Assembly: GCF_029265695.1 (NCBI RefSeq)
Contig: NZ_JAJUHW010000023.1
Location: 1 to 43,583 of the forward strand
DNA: 43,583 nt
Reading direction: 5' to 3'
DNA from: Gracilinema caldarium
GTDB lineage: Bacteria > Spirochaetota > Spirochaetia > Treponematales > Breznakiellaceae
The stretch's first letter is position 1; each line of letters starts with the position of its first letter. The position numbers and the translations under genes were made by a program. This document shows, one piece after another, positions 1 to 7,141 of this stretch. The notes under the pieces were generated by a model. It had not been told where the DNA came from, searched no databases, and saw nothing but the letters and a program-made list of their open reading frames with translations.

Positions 1-1
1 A

Positions 2-1690
2 AAGTATAAGTTTATCGTAGACGGTACTTGGCTCTTCGATGCCAAGTCTCCTGACAAGACTGACGATGGTTTCGGTGGCTTTAACGGCGTGGTAGATATT
101 GCCAAACTCGTGGCGGTAGAAAAGGCCAAGGCTTCCGGCGATTCCAGTGCCCTTGAAAAACTTATGGCCAGCCAGACCGGGCTCAAGTTCGGGACCTTTA
201 CCCAGGTAACCGCCCGGGGAAACTTTATTACCCGGAATATCGCTGATCCAGCCAAGAAAGGTTTTGAAACCGACTTTGTGGATGTTAAAGCAAAGTCCTA
301 CTGGAAACTCTCCGGTGAGCTTCTGAAAAACGTTCCTGCATATATTGAGTTACAAGCCTTTGATACTACAAAAACGCTATATGCAGTTGGTCCTACTGGA
401 ACAGTTACGACTAAAATTGAAGATGGACTTAACGATTTTGCTACCGGTATTTTGTTCTATCCCTTTAATTACCTGAAGGGAGGTACTCCTGAAGTTGGAC
501 ACTTTAAAGTTGGTGTGAACAATGATTATGTAAACCTGGAAACCGCTAACAACTGGGCAAAACCTGCAAAACGGTCAACCATTCTGTGGACCACTGTAGC
601 AGACAGTGATGCTAAGGATGGATATCTCCAGTTCACCAATGGCAAGGCCATCCAATCATTCGGTGATATTAAACTCGATGTCGGTGTTGTTCCCAACAAG
701 ACACTCAGTGCTCTTGGGCTCCGCACCTGGGTTGCTGGTACCTACATGGACGACTACACCGTAGAAATCCAGTGGGATAGTAAGTCCACCGCAGCCGAGC
801 AGCTTGTGACCAACTATTTCGATGCCTTTACTGGTGACCTTATTGCCGGTGCCAAGGGTGTGTTTGGCCCTGTAACCGCTAAGGCTCAGATGCTCATGCC
901 GGTTAGTTCAACAACTATTACCAAAGCCCTTGCCGCAAAGGGTGAAGTTACCTTTACTGCTACTATGTTCGGTATTACGGCGAACGCTGGATACTATGAG
1001 CCTAATGCAAGTATGCTTTATGGTGATAACGGCGGGCTGTCTGCAGGTAAATTTGTGGTGTATGCCAACCCTTATGTATCTATAGTAGACGGCGCCAAGG
1101 TTGGTATGGAAGTAACCAATACGACCACTTACGAGTTCAAATATGCTGACAGTAACACTACAAACCTGAAGCCCTATGTGAACCTGGATCTCCTTAAGGC
1201 CTTTGACCTCTACAATGCTACGGTAGATGCCTATGCTAAAATGGACCTCAACCTTGCAAGCGGTGTCGCTAGTTCCGACCAGTTCAAGTTTAACGAACTG
1301 GGCATACATGTTGGTCTCCCTGAACTGTCATCTCTTGACATTAACTATGGCCTCCAGATGGGTACTGTAAAGATGTTCAATACCCTTATTGCCACCGTTG
1401 CAACGAAGCCTGGCATCAATGTGCAGGCAGGTTTGGGACTTCGCACCACTAATGATAAGGCTACCCAGCTAGATAAGGACAAGAATGAACTCCTCGCCTT
1501 CAGTCTTGGCGCAAATTACAAGGTAGAAGCCATGAAAAACGGTGTTGTTTACGCTGCCTTTGTGTACAACATGGATCCCTATGAAGATGACAAGGATAAC
1601 CTTGCTATGAGCGGTTACCGGCCTGACAAAGGAATTGATGACTTTGCTGGTTATGCTCGGTTCCGACTTGGCGTTAAGTGGGACTTCTAA
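2..1690 (+). CDS. Outer-membrane beta-barrel protein with N-terminal glycogen-binding-like segment (5' partial)
   Basis: The reading frame is open from the first bases of the window, so the true start lies upstream; the GTG at 89 is internal. About 562 residues are visible. The first 30 or so (YKFIVDGTWLFDAKSP ... FNGVV) match the end of a CBM48/AMPK-beta glycogen-binding domain, known to bind alpha-glucans. The rest is rich in alternating beta-strand stretches, lacks long hydrophobic helices, and ends in RLGVKWDF with a C-terminal Phe, the usual signature for insertion by the BAM machinery. I infer an outer-membrane barrel, perhaps a porin or a sugar-binding surface protein. A lipoprotein gene follows after 21 bases with a good ribosome site, so the two are probably co-transcribed. 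Substrate is unknown. Confidence 0.75.
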   Translation, partial: KYKFIVDGTWLFDAKSPDKTDDGFGGFNGVVDIAKLVAVEKAKASGDSSALEKLMASQTGLKFGTFTQVTARGNFITRNIADPAKKGFETDFVDVKAKSYWKLSGELLKNVPAYIELQAFDTTKTLYAVGPTGTVTTKIEDGLNDFATGILFYPFNYLKGGTPEVGHFKVGVNNDYVNLETANNWAKPAKRSTILWTTVADSDAKDGYLQFTNGKAIQSFGDIKLDVGVVPNKTLSALGLRTWVAGTYMDDYTVEIQWDSKSTAAEQLVTNYFDAFTGDLIAGAKGVFGPVTAKAQMLMPVSSTTITKALAAKGEVTFTATMFGITANAGYYEPNASMLYGDNGGLSAGKFVVYANPYVSIVDGAKVGMEVTNTTTYEFKYADSNTTNLKPYVNLDLLKAFDLYNATVDAYAKMDLNLASGVASSDQFKFNELGIHVGLPELSSLDINYGLQMGTVKMFNTLIATVATKPGINVQAGLGLRTTNDKATQLDKDKNELLAFSLGANYKVEAMKNGVVYAAFVYNMDPYEDDKDNLAMSGYRPDKGIDDFAGYARFRLGVKWDF

Positions 1691-1711
1691 TTAAAAGAAG
1701 GAGATAGAAGC

Positions 1712-2179
1712 ATGAAAAAGATACTATATGTACTTGCTGCCGCAGTTGCCCTCTTTGCAATTGCCGGTTGTTCGACCGGAATGCATGATGGAACACAAAT
1801 GAATGTGACTACGGTGACTATTACTGGTCTCGATAGTTACACTGGTTATACTTATGAAGGAAAGACATTAGTTATCAATGGTCCTTTTAACGGATGGTCG
1901 GCCTGGACCACTGCAGCATGTCCTAGTGCTGTAGTTTCCAATGGTAGTGCAACATTCACCATTAATGAAATTATTTCAGATCCTCAGTTTGAATTTCTGA
2001 TTGCACCTAGAACTCCTGAATCTACAGGTGATTATGATTGCGATTGGGCTTATAAAATTGGTGTAAAAGTAAATGGTGATAATGTTAAAATGGATAATAA
2101 ATGGACTGGTCCAGTAACTGAACAAAAAATAAAAGGAACAATGTCTGCTAATGGGGATATTAGCTGGGATTACGAATAG
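1712..2179 (+). CDS. Small exported lipoprotein with carbohydrate-binding-like motif
   Basis: 155 residues. The start is fixed by AAGGAG about ten bases upstream. Residues 1-20 form a lipoprotein signal peptide (MKKILYVLAAAVALFAIAGC) with the lipobox AIAGC, so Cys20 should be acylated. The mature part is about 135 residues of beta-type sequence; TLVINGPFNGWSAW resembles the first strands of SusE/CBM20/CBM48-type starch-binding folds, where a conserved Trp packs on sugar. That resemblance is short and is inference only. It follows the barrel gene immediately, which suggests a barrel-plus-lipoprotein pair at the outer membrane. No enzymatic motif is visible. Confidence 0.7.
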   Translation: MKKILYVLAAAVALFAIAGCSTGMHDGTQMNVTTVTITGLDSYTGYTYEGKTLVINGPFNGWSAWTTAACPSAVVSNGSATFTINEIISDPQFEFLIAPRTPESTGDYDCDWAYKIGVKVNGDNVKMDNKWTGPVTEQKIKGTMSANGDISWDYE

Positions 2180-2212
2180 AAATTGTTGATAAATACTATT
2201 AAAACATTATCT

Positions 2213-2613
2213 GTTAGGAAGTCTTAACCTTCTTCCTGACGTACTAGTGGACCAACCATCCGCTTCCGGGGCAGTCTGAAAGAGCTGCCTCGCACAACGG
2301 TTAGTGAAATGCAGAGAGTGTTTCAATAACTGTCATAGGCCTGGGGGCCGCGGACAATACAAATGGTTGTCCTGCGGGTCTCCAGCGCCTTCTTTGAATA
2401 AGCTAACTGACGGCTTTGGCGGTGCCAAGGCGCGGTCAGCAAACAGCCTGTTACAGGCTCACAATGTGGCAATTACCCAATCGGGTTTTGGGCGTTCTTG
2501 TACCGCCGTTGGCGGCAGGAAGTGTTTGGAACAGAGCGGGATTGCATAGGGCCTTTTTCATTAAGGAGGAGGACCGGGGACCCCAGACCCCTGGTTTTCC
2601 TCCTTATTTTTTT
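2213..2613 (+). ncRNA. Candidate structured RNA of unknown family
   Basis: This 400-base stretch has no convincing gene but a run of hairpins: 2213-2240 (9 bp, one G-U), 2268-2291 (7 bp), 2341-2385 (about 15 bp with one bulge, core GGACAA/TTGTCC), 2407-2439 (CTGAC/GTCAG closing CTTTGGC/GCCAAGG), 2445-2459 (AGCCTG/CAGGCT), 2476-2492, 2503-2515 (CCGCC/GGCGG), and a terminator at 2563-2613. A weak promoter-like pair, TTGATA at 2186 and TATCTG at 2208, lies upstream. Base composition is more GC-rich than the lipoprotein gene before it or the TA genes after it. I could not match conserved cores of RNase P RNA, tmRNA, SRP RNA or group II introns. It could instead be a long structured 3' UTR or a decayed mobile element. 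Confidence 0.4.
2563..2613 (+). terminator. Strong intrinsic terminator
   Basis: AAGGAGGA (2563-2570) pairs perfectly with TCCTCCTT (2598-2605), and the stem continues inward through GGACC and GGGG pairing with CCCC and TGGTTT. A T-rich tract (attttttttc) follows at once. It ends the structured region and insulates the yefM-yoeB promoter, which begins two bases later. Confidence 0.85.
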
Positions 2614-2614
2614 C

Positions 2615-2648
2615 TTGACTTTGTTTTGTATGTACAATATATTGTACA
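2615..2648 (+). promoter_or_regulatory. yefM-yoeB promoter with palindromic operator
   Basis: TTGACT (2615-2620) and TATATT (2638-2643) are separated by 17 bases. The -10 lies inside a perfect 18-bp palindrome (2631-2648) made of two TGTACA hexamers whose centres are 12 bp apart. In E. coli the YefM operator is also built from TGTACA motifs with that spacing, so autorepression by YefM and YefM-YoeB is well supported. Confidence 0.88.
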
Positions 2649-2664
2649 AGAGGTGATTGATAAT

Positions 2665-2922
2665 ATGAATGCAGTATCATTTTCTGATTTGCGTCAAAAC
2701 CTAAAAACTTATTTAGATAAGGTTTTTCATGATCATGAAGTCCTTATTGTTACCCGTAAACATGACGAAAACGTGGTGCTTATTTCTATCGATGAATATA
2801 ATAGTCTTATAGAAACAAACTATCTGCTCGGTAATACTGCAAATGCAAAGCATTTAGCCGAATCTATTGCACAATACGAAAATGGTTTTGTTCAAGAAAA
2901 AGAGCTTGCATTAAATGATTAA
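2665..2922 (+). CDS. yefM: YefM-family antitoxin
   Basis: 85 residues from the ATG at 2665, preceded by AGGTG about ten bases upstream; a longer open frame reaching back to 2416 runs through the terminator and promoter and is rejected. The N-terminal half (MNAVSFSDLRQNLKTYLDKV ... VLISIDEYNSL) is a standard Phd/YefM DNA-binding fold; the C-terminal tail is the flexible part that wraps and neutralises the toxin in this family. It overlaps the toxin gene by eight bases, giving translational coupling. It should repress its own promoter through the two TGTACA half-sites. Confidence 0.93.
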   Translation: MNAVSFSDLRQNLKTYLDKVFHDHEVLIVTRKHDENVVLISIDEYNSLIETNYLLGNTANAKHLAESIAQYENGFVQEKELALND

Positions 2923-3172
2923 GTTATTTACCGATTTAGCATGGAAAGACTATGTGTATTGGGTAGAGACTGATAAAAAAATCTTAAAAAGAATAAATGA
3001 GCTTATAAAAGAAATAGATCGTACGCCCTTTGAAGGAATTGGAAAACCCGAACCATTAAAACAAAACCTTAAGGGTTTTTGGTCCCGCAGAATCAATCAT
3101 GAACACCGCATCGTTTATAAGGTAGAGAACGATAGAGTCATATTCATCGCCTTTAGATACCACTACGAATAA
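2915..3172 (+). CDS. yoeB: YoeB mRNA interferase toxin
   Basis: 85 residues, the usual size of YoeB, closely matching the E. coli protein throughout (INELIK, RTPFEGIGKPEPLK, FWSRRI, HRIVY, RYHY). The known catalytic set is present at canonical positions: Glu46, Arg65, His83 and Tyr84. YoeB is a RelE-fold ribonuclease that cleaves mRNA in the ribosomal A site under stress when YefM is degraded. The gene looks intact, so the pair is probably functional. It ends convergently to the bifunctional-nuclease gene with about 15 bases between them and no clear terminator. Confidence 0.95.
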   Translation: MIKLFTDLAWKDYVYWVETDKKILKRINELIKEIDRTPFEGIGKPEPLKQNLKGFWSRRINHEHRIVYKVENDRVIFIAFRYHYE

Positions 3173-3187
3173 TTCTATTTATTTTTC

Positions 3188-3871
3188 CTAATCGTCCCCG
3201 AGGGATGCGAGGAGGTCCCGCAGTTTAGCGGCCCGTTCGTATTCTTCGTTGGCCACAGCCTGGTCGAGTTCTGCTTTAAGGGCTTTTCGCTGGGCTTCTT
3301 TGCTTTGGGCCTGGGCGGACTGTGGGGGCGAAAGGGGCATCCCTTCCCTCAAAAATTCGTCTTCTATGCCTTCGCTGCGGGGGCGGTTCCCCTCCTGCTG
3401 GTCATCGGCCAGGTTTTGGAGGTCCTCGGCGGCGCTGGCGGTGGCGGCGTCCACGATAAGGTTTACCGAGACGCCCGCTTCCTGGACTACCTGCTCGGAA
3501 ATGTACACGGGGCATTTGAGCCGCACCGCCAGCGCCAAGGCATCGGATGGCCGGCAGTCCAGCGTAAACTCCGACTCGTCAATCAGAGTGGACTGGAGGA
3601 CAAGCCGTGCATAGAAGGTGCCTTCCTTTAAATCGGTGATTTCAATCCGCAGGAGCTCCGCTCCCAGGTGCTTAATCAAACTGATCATAAGGTCGTGGGT
3701 GAGGGGCCGGGGGATGGTGACGTCCCCGAATCCAATCAGGATGGATTGGGTTTCCAATTGGCCGATAAAAATAGGAACCGCGATTTCCGAGCCGATGGGG
3801 CGGATAAGGACCGCATTGCCCTGATCTGTCCGGGCGATGGTCCAAATTTCTGCACGTACCAGGGTATACAT
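3188..3871 (-). CDS. Bifunctional nuclease family (DUF151) protein with UVR motif
   Basis: 227 residues. Residues 1-140 are a DUF151/BFN domain, with family blocks such as VPIFIGQLETQSI and CRPSDALALAVR; plant members were reported to cut DNA and RNA. After a charged linker, residues 190-222 form a UvrB/UvrC-type helix-hairpin motif (LKAELDQAVANEEYERAAKL), used for protein-protein contact in nucleotide excision repair and in Clp adaptor proteins. The fused arrangement is common in bacteria. It lies 20 bases downstream of the polyprenyl synthetase gene on the same strand and is probably co-transcribed with it. An AAAGGA ribosome site precedes the ATG. Cellular role is not established. Confidence 0.85.
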   Translation of the reverse strand: MYTLVRAEIWTIARTDQGNAVLIRPIGSEIAVPIFIGQLETQSILIGFGDVTIPRPLTHDLMISLIKHLGAELLRIEITDLKEGTFYARLVLQSTLIDESEFTLDCRPSDALALAVRLKCPVYISEQVVQEAGVSVNLIVDAATASAAEDLQNLADDQQEGNRPRSEGIEDEFLREGMPLSPPQSAQAQSKEAQRKALKAELDQAVANEEYERAAKLRDLLASLGDD

Positions 3872-3891
3872 GTGCTGCCGTCCTTTCCTGC

Positions 3892-5019
3892 TCAGCCGAG
3901 CAGGGCTACGAAATTAAGAAGCTGCCGGTGGGCCTCGGCGTTAATGGGGTAGCTCATAAAGGCTTCGGTTTCCAGGATCTGCATGGCCTGTTCAATGAGT
4001 TCCATACCCCGCTGGCGGGCCTCGGCGATAACTCCTGCCTGGTCCAGTTCCCCGATGAGTTCTTCAACTTCCTTGGCACTTGTTCCCTGGGCCCGGGCCG
4101 CGGAAAAACAGCGTTTAACAAATTCAATGCGGTTCGGGTTCTGATTCAGGAAAAGGATAACCGGGAGACTCTTTTTTCCTTCCACAATATCATCGCCCCG
4201 TTTTTTGCCCGGATTGCCTGTGGTCAGGTTTTTTACGTCGTCCAATATCTGGAAGCCTACGCCGAGGTTTTCTGCTGCAAGGCCTAGCTTTTCTGCAAGA
4301 CGGCCCTCTTCCTGGAGCCGCCGTGCGAGCTCCGGCGCCGGTTCGGAGAGGTATTCATCAATCTGCAGGCCCTTCCTGATATCGTGCTTAAGACCTGCGC
4401 TGTATACCCCCAATTCTATGGCGAGCCGGGCGAGGACACCGGTTTTCATGCGGCACATGAGGTCGTATTCATCTAGGGATGGCAGGGATGAAAAGTTCTG
4501 GTGCCAGGCAATGTCCATGGCCTGGCCCAGGTGGATGCGCCTCAAGTGGAGGCCCCAGCATTGATAAATTCGGTTTTTTCGTTCCGCAGGGGCGTTCCAG
4601 TTTTGGAGCGAGGTAAGGCCCGTAAAATAAAGGAAGCTGCCCGCATTAAGGCCCCGGTCTAGGCCGTATAAGATGTGGATGGCCGGTTTTCCCCGCCGTT
4701 CATCGGAGCTGTCTTCTATGTCGTCGTGGATAAGACTCCCGTTGTGGGGAAATTCCACAAGGGGCACCAGGTCCAGGGCTGAGTCTCCGCCGCCCAGGGT
4801 CTGGCAGGTAAGGTCCATAAGGAGGGGCCGCCAGCGTTTGCCGCCCCGGTCTAAAAGATCCCGGCCGGGGGCGGTAAGTTCCTGTACCAGGCTGGTTTCG
4901 GGTATGGCTGGAAGGTCCGCAAAGGTCATACGGACCCATGCTTCGTCTGGTGTTTGGGGCAGGCTCTGGTTGAGTACCGCTTCTATTTTTTCGAGTCTCT
5001 CGTTATAGTATGTTTCCAT
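3892..5019 (-). CDS. Polyprenyl synthetase (isoprenyl diphosphate synthase)
   Basis: 375 residues, longer than the usual 300-330. It has the GKRWRP substrate-binding block (60-65) and the first Asp-rich motif DDIEDSSDERRG (99-110). The second motif reads DDVKN (about residue 256) rather than DDxxD, so its last Asp is missing; the following KKRGDDIVEGKKSLP block is intact. The enzyme would condense isopentenyl diphosphate with allylic diphosphates in the cytoplasm, feeding undecaprenyl or quinone-type lipid synthesis; chain length cannot be read with confidence. No Shine-Dalgarno is visible before the ATG; a TACAGT box lies six bases upstream, so a leaderless message is possible. Divergent from rlmE. 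Confidence 0.85.
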   Translation of the reverse strand: METYYNERLEKIEAVLNQSLPQTPDEAWVRMTFADLPAIPETSLVQELTAPGRDLLDRGGKRWRPLLMDLTCQTLGGGDSALDLVPLVEFPHNGSLIHDDIEDSSDERRGKPAIHILYGLDRGLNAGSFLYFTGLTSLQNWNAPAERKNRIYQCWGLHLRRIHLGQAMDIAWHQNFSSLPSLDEYDLMCRMKTGVLARLAIELGVYSAGLKHDIRKGLQIDEYLSEPAPELARRLQEEGRLAEKLGLAAENLGVGFQILDDVKNLTTGNPGKKRGDDIVEGKKSLPVILFLNQNPNRIEFVKRCFSAARAQGTSAKEVEELIGELDQAGVIAEARQRGMELIEQAMQILETEAFMSYPINAEAHRQLLNFVALLG

Positions 5020-5085
5020 ACTTGTACTGTAATCTATCCGCCGTGAGTATGGAAGTAGGGGCGGGTTAATTTGTGGAGTAACACG

Positions 5086-5706
5086 ATGGGTTCCTATGAC
5101 ACCTTGGATTATTGGTCACTCAAGGCGCAAAAAGAGGGCTACCCGGCCCGTTCGGTATATAAGCTTAAGGAAATGGATGAAAAATTTGGTCTTTTTAAGG
5201 GAGCGGTGAAGGGCGCGGGTTTTAAGGTCCTGGATGTCGGGGCTGCCCCGGGAAGTTGGAGCCTCTATGCGCTGCGCCGTATGGGTGGTTCTGGCTACCT
5301 TGTTTCGGTGGACCTCTCCCCCCTGTCTCGGGTGTATGATAAGGGGCTTTTTGACGCCTCCAATTTCTTTTTTATCCAGGGGGACATTACCGATGCGTCG
5401 GTGCGGTCCCAGCTTCTTGAGCGGGGGCCCTATCACCTGGTGATGAGCGATGTAGCCCCGGCCACGACGGGGAACCGCGCGGTGGATACCCTGCGGTCCC
5501 TGGCGCTGGTGGAGGAAGTGGTTGCCTACGCCGAAGCGTCCCTCGTTGTGGGGGGGAACCTGGTGGTTAAGGTCTTTCAGGGGGGGGATACCGCGGAGGT
5601 GCTGAAACGGCTCCGGAGTCTCTTTGTTACCGCCCGGAGCTTTAAGCCCGAGGCTTGCCGCTCCGAGTCCTTTGAAACCTACTACCTTGGGCTGGGGAAA
5701 AAATGA
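5086..5706 (+). CDS. rlmE: 23S rRNA 2'-O-ribose methyltransferase RlmE/FtsJ
   Basis: 206 residues from the ATG at 5086, chosen because GGAG sits eight bases upstream; an in-frame TTG at 5071 is less likely. It has the SAM-binding loop (VLDVGAAPGSWS) and the FtsJ catalytic tetrad: Lys26 in YKLKE, Asp122 in MSDVAP, Lys162 in VVKVFQ and Glu197 in SFET. The Asp-Lys-Glu spacing (40 and 35) equals that of E. coli RrmJ. The family methylates U2552 of 23S rRNA in the A loop during late 50S assembly. A stretch about ten residues longer than in E. coli lies between Lys26 and the SAM loop. Confidence 0.9.
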   Translation: MGSYDTLDYWSLKAQKEGYPARSVYKLKEMDEKFGLFKGAVKGAGFKVLDVGAAPGSWSLYALRRMGGSGYLVSVDLSPLSRVYDKGLFDASNFFFIQGDITDASVRSQLLERGPYHLVMSDVAPATTGNRAVDTLRSLALVEEVVAYAEASLVVGGNLVVKVFQGGDTAEVLKRLRSLFVTARSFKPEACRSESFETYYLGLGKK

Positions 5707-5717
5707 GTGGGGTGGTA

Positions 5718-6072
5718 TTATGCAAGATTATCCCAAATTCGCAATCCTTCAATTTGCTTAAAATGGGTATCGAAGGTAATAAGCTTTGAACCCGTTTCTA
5801 TTAAATGGGCGGCGATCCAAATATCATTTATGGGAAGCATTTTACCTTTTTTGTGTAAAGCGTTTTTAAGCTCCCCAAAGATTTCAGCAGTCTCTAATGA
5901 TACATTTATAATTTTTATCATAGTTACGTCCGCCATAAAAACCGGCAAACAATTCGCCGATTACTACGGTGGACAAGTATATTTCTTCTGCTTCTACTAG
6001 ATATTCTAAAACTTGTGTGTTGCCTGCCATGAATGCGCTATATGCATTTGTGTCGAGCAATATTTTTTTCAT
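5718..6072 (-). pseudogene. Broken PIN-domain (VapC-type) toxin
   Basis: Two reading frames of one toxin lie in tandem. From the ATG at 6072 the first encodes KILLDTNAYSAFMAGN, with the first PIN Asp, and continues through STVVIGELFAGF before a stop at 5884. The second frame, open from 5948 to 5718, carries LETAEIFGELKNALHKKGK and then NDIWIAAH with the later catalytic acids. At the junction (about 5905-5925) roughly a dozen residues normally found between these blocks are also absent, so this looks like an out-of-frame internal deletion rather than a simple sequencing slip. The start touches the antitoxin stop (TAAATG). The toxin is probably dead. A sequencing error remains possible. Confidence 0.75.
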
Positions 6073-6324
6073 TTATTTCCAATCCGATATTTGAATGGTT
6101 TCGAAATCGCTGATTCGGGTTTCAAAATCCTTTTTTTCTTCATCTGACCATGTTCCGAATAGGTCTAAAAAGGAATCCCTTTTAGACACTTTTTTGTCGG
6201 TTTTTAATGTTTTCTGAAGAATGTATTTTATTGTTCTGTTCTGGCTATATCCGGTTTCATTGGCAATTTCTGTAATTTTTTGTTCAAGTTCAGCATCTAT
6301 GCCATGTATAGTGATGGATTTCAT
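6073..6324 (-). CDS. Ribbon-helix-helix type antitoxin (orphaned by broken toxin)
   Basis: 83 residues. The N-terminal half (MKSITIHGIDAELEQKI ... SQNRTIKYILQKTL) has a beta strand and two helices typical of ribbon-helix-helix DNA-binding antitoxins partnered with VapC toxins; the C-terminal half is acidic and aromatic (DEEKKDFETRISDFE), the usual toxin-binding tail. GGGAGG lies seven bases before the ATG. The gene is intact although its toxin is not, as seen in many decaying toxin-antitoxin loci. It is divergent from a second PIN module. Confidence 0.75.
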   Translation of the reverse strand: MKSITIHGIDAELEQKITEIANETGYSQNRTIKYILQKTLKTDKKVSKRDSFLDLFGTWSDEEKKDFETRISDFETIQISDWK

Positions 6325-6334
6325 AATGAACCTC

Positions 6335-6385
6335 CCAATGAACCATTACTAACTAAAATATAGTTCATGAATGAGGGAATGGCAA
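6335..6385 (-). promoter_or_regulatory. Promoter and operator of the minus-strand TA module
   Basis: Read on the minus strand, TTGCCA (6385-6380) and TATATT (6362-6357) are 17 bases apart. ATGAAC (6338-6343) and GTTCAT (6363-6368) form an inverted repeat flanking the -10, with a further copy of AATGAACC just downstream, suiting autoregulation by the ribbon-helix-helix antitoxin. Confidence 0.6.
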
Positions 6386-6411
6386 TAAAAACTGTCGGCT
6401 GTATGGAGATA

Positions 6412-6447
6412 TTTACATATACGTATTTTGTATTTATATTATACGTA
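6412..6447 (+). promoter_or_regulatory. Promoter and operator of the plus-strand TA module
   Basis: TTTACA (6412-6417) and TATATT (6435-6440) are separated by 17 bases. TACGTAT (6420-6426) and ATACGTA (6441-6447) are a perfect 7-bp inverted repeat bracketing the spacer and -10, a likely operator for the antitoxin that follows. Confidence 0.65.
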
Positions 6448-6457
6448 GAGGTTAGAT

Positions 6458-6703
6458 ATGTTAAATAAATTGACCTTAACTATTGATGAATCTGTAATAG
6501 AGAAAGCAAAGGAATTTGCTCGTACTAAAAATAAAAGTGTTTCTCGAATTGTAGAAGAATACCTTCGTACTATTTCTTCGGGAAGTAAATCTTTCTCTTA
6601 TTCTGGCAAATTAAATGCGCCCATTACTGATGGAATTATAGGAATGTTTAGTGATAATGGTCAGGATTATAGAACTCAGCTCGAAGAGGCTCTAACTGAA
6701 TAA
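6458..6703 (+). CDS. Antitoxin of PIN-toxin module (DUF6364-like)
   Basis: 81 residues. The opening LTLTIDESVIEKAKEFARTKNKSVSRIVEEYL is the strand-helix-helix arrangement of small ribbon-helix-helix antitoxins of the DUF6364 type; the C-terminal third (GIIGMFSDNGQDYRTQLEEAL) would contact the toxin. AGAGG lies eight bases before the ATG. The PIN toxin begins five bases after the stop. The base composition is AT-rich compared with the surrounding housekeeping genes, consistent with transfer. Confidence 0.8.
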   Translation: MLNKLTLTIDESVIEKAKEFARTKNKSVSRIVEEYLRTISSGSKSFSYSGKLNAPITDGIIGMFSDNGQDYRTQLEEALTE

Positions 6704-6708
6704 TATTT

Positions 6709-7134
6709 ATGATAAAGCGTGTACTCGTTGATACAGATATAATTCTTGATGTCGCATTAGCACGAAATCCTTTTCTAGAATCCAGCAAACTTGTTTTAGC
6801 CTTATTAGAAAACTACATCGCCGTTGGTTTTATTACTTCAAATGAGATTACAAATCTTTATTATATCCTCAGGAAATCGGGCGGCGATGCAAATGCAAGA
6901 AAATTTATTGCTGAAATTTTAAAATATCTCACCGTTATAACTGTTGAGCATGCTGATATTTTACACGCCTTAACATCGCCCATTGCTGACTTTAAAGATA
7001 GTGTTCAGCATAATGCGGCGTTACGTAATCAATGCGATTGTATTATAACAAGGAATCTGGATGATTATAAATATTCAGATCTTGCAGTATACTCACCCAT
7101 AGATTTTCTAAGTCTTTATAAAGAAATAATATAA
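6709..7134 (+). CDS. PIN-domain toxin (ribonuclease)
   Basis: 141 residues of PIN domain (PIN_3-like). Metal-binding acids are recognisable: Asp8 and Asp10 in VLVDTDIILDV, a Glu in SNEITNLYYIL, and Asp residues in PIADFKDSVQ and DCIITRNLDDY. Such toxins cleave tRNA or rRNA; the target here is not readable. It lies five bases downstream of its antitoxin with no clear ribosome site of its own, so translation is probably coupled. It looks intact, in contrast with the broken PIN gene one kilobase away. It ends convergently with the beta-mannosidase gene with only seven bases between. Confidence 0.85.
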   Translation: MIKRVLVDTDIILDVALARNPFLESSKLVLALLENYIAVGFITSNEITNLYYILRKSGGDANARKFIAEILKYLTVITVEHADILHALTSPIADFKDSVQHNAALRNQCDCIITRNLDDYKYSDLAVYSPIDFLSLYKEII

Positions 7135-7141
7135 TCCTCCC

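Noticed and set aside
2213-2613. Integron attC site next to the TA operon
   Set aside because: Treponema integrons carry TA cassettes, so I looked for RYYYAAC/GTTRRRY cores; GTTAGGA, TCTTAAC and GTTAGTG do not fit the consensus and no integrase or second site is present.
2213-2613. RNase P RNA or tmRNA
   Set aside because: Size fits, but neither the RNase P core (GAGGAAAGUCC-type and ACAGAA) nor a tRNA-like end with tag codons ending in Leu-Ala-Ala is present on either strand.
2416-2664. Upstream extension of the yefM frame, and the open frame at 2304-2549
   Set aside because: They run through hairpins, a strong terminator and the yefM promoter, with no ribosome site and no recognisable protein.
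3249-5008. Plus-strand open frames opposite the BFN and polyprenyl synthetase genes
   Set aside because: Shadows of well-supported minus-strand genes in GC-rich codons; no family resemblance or ribosome sites.
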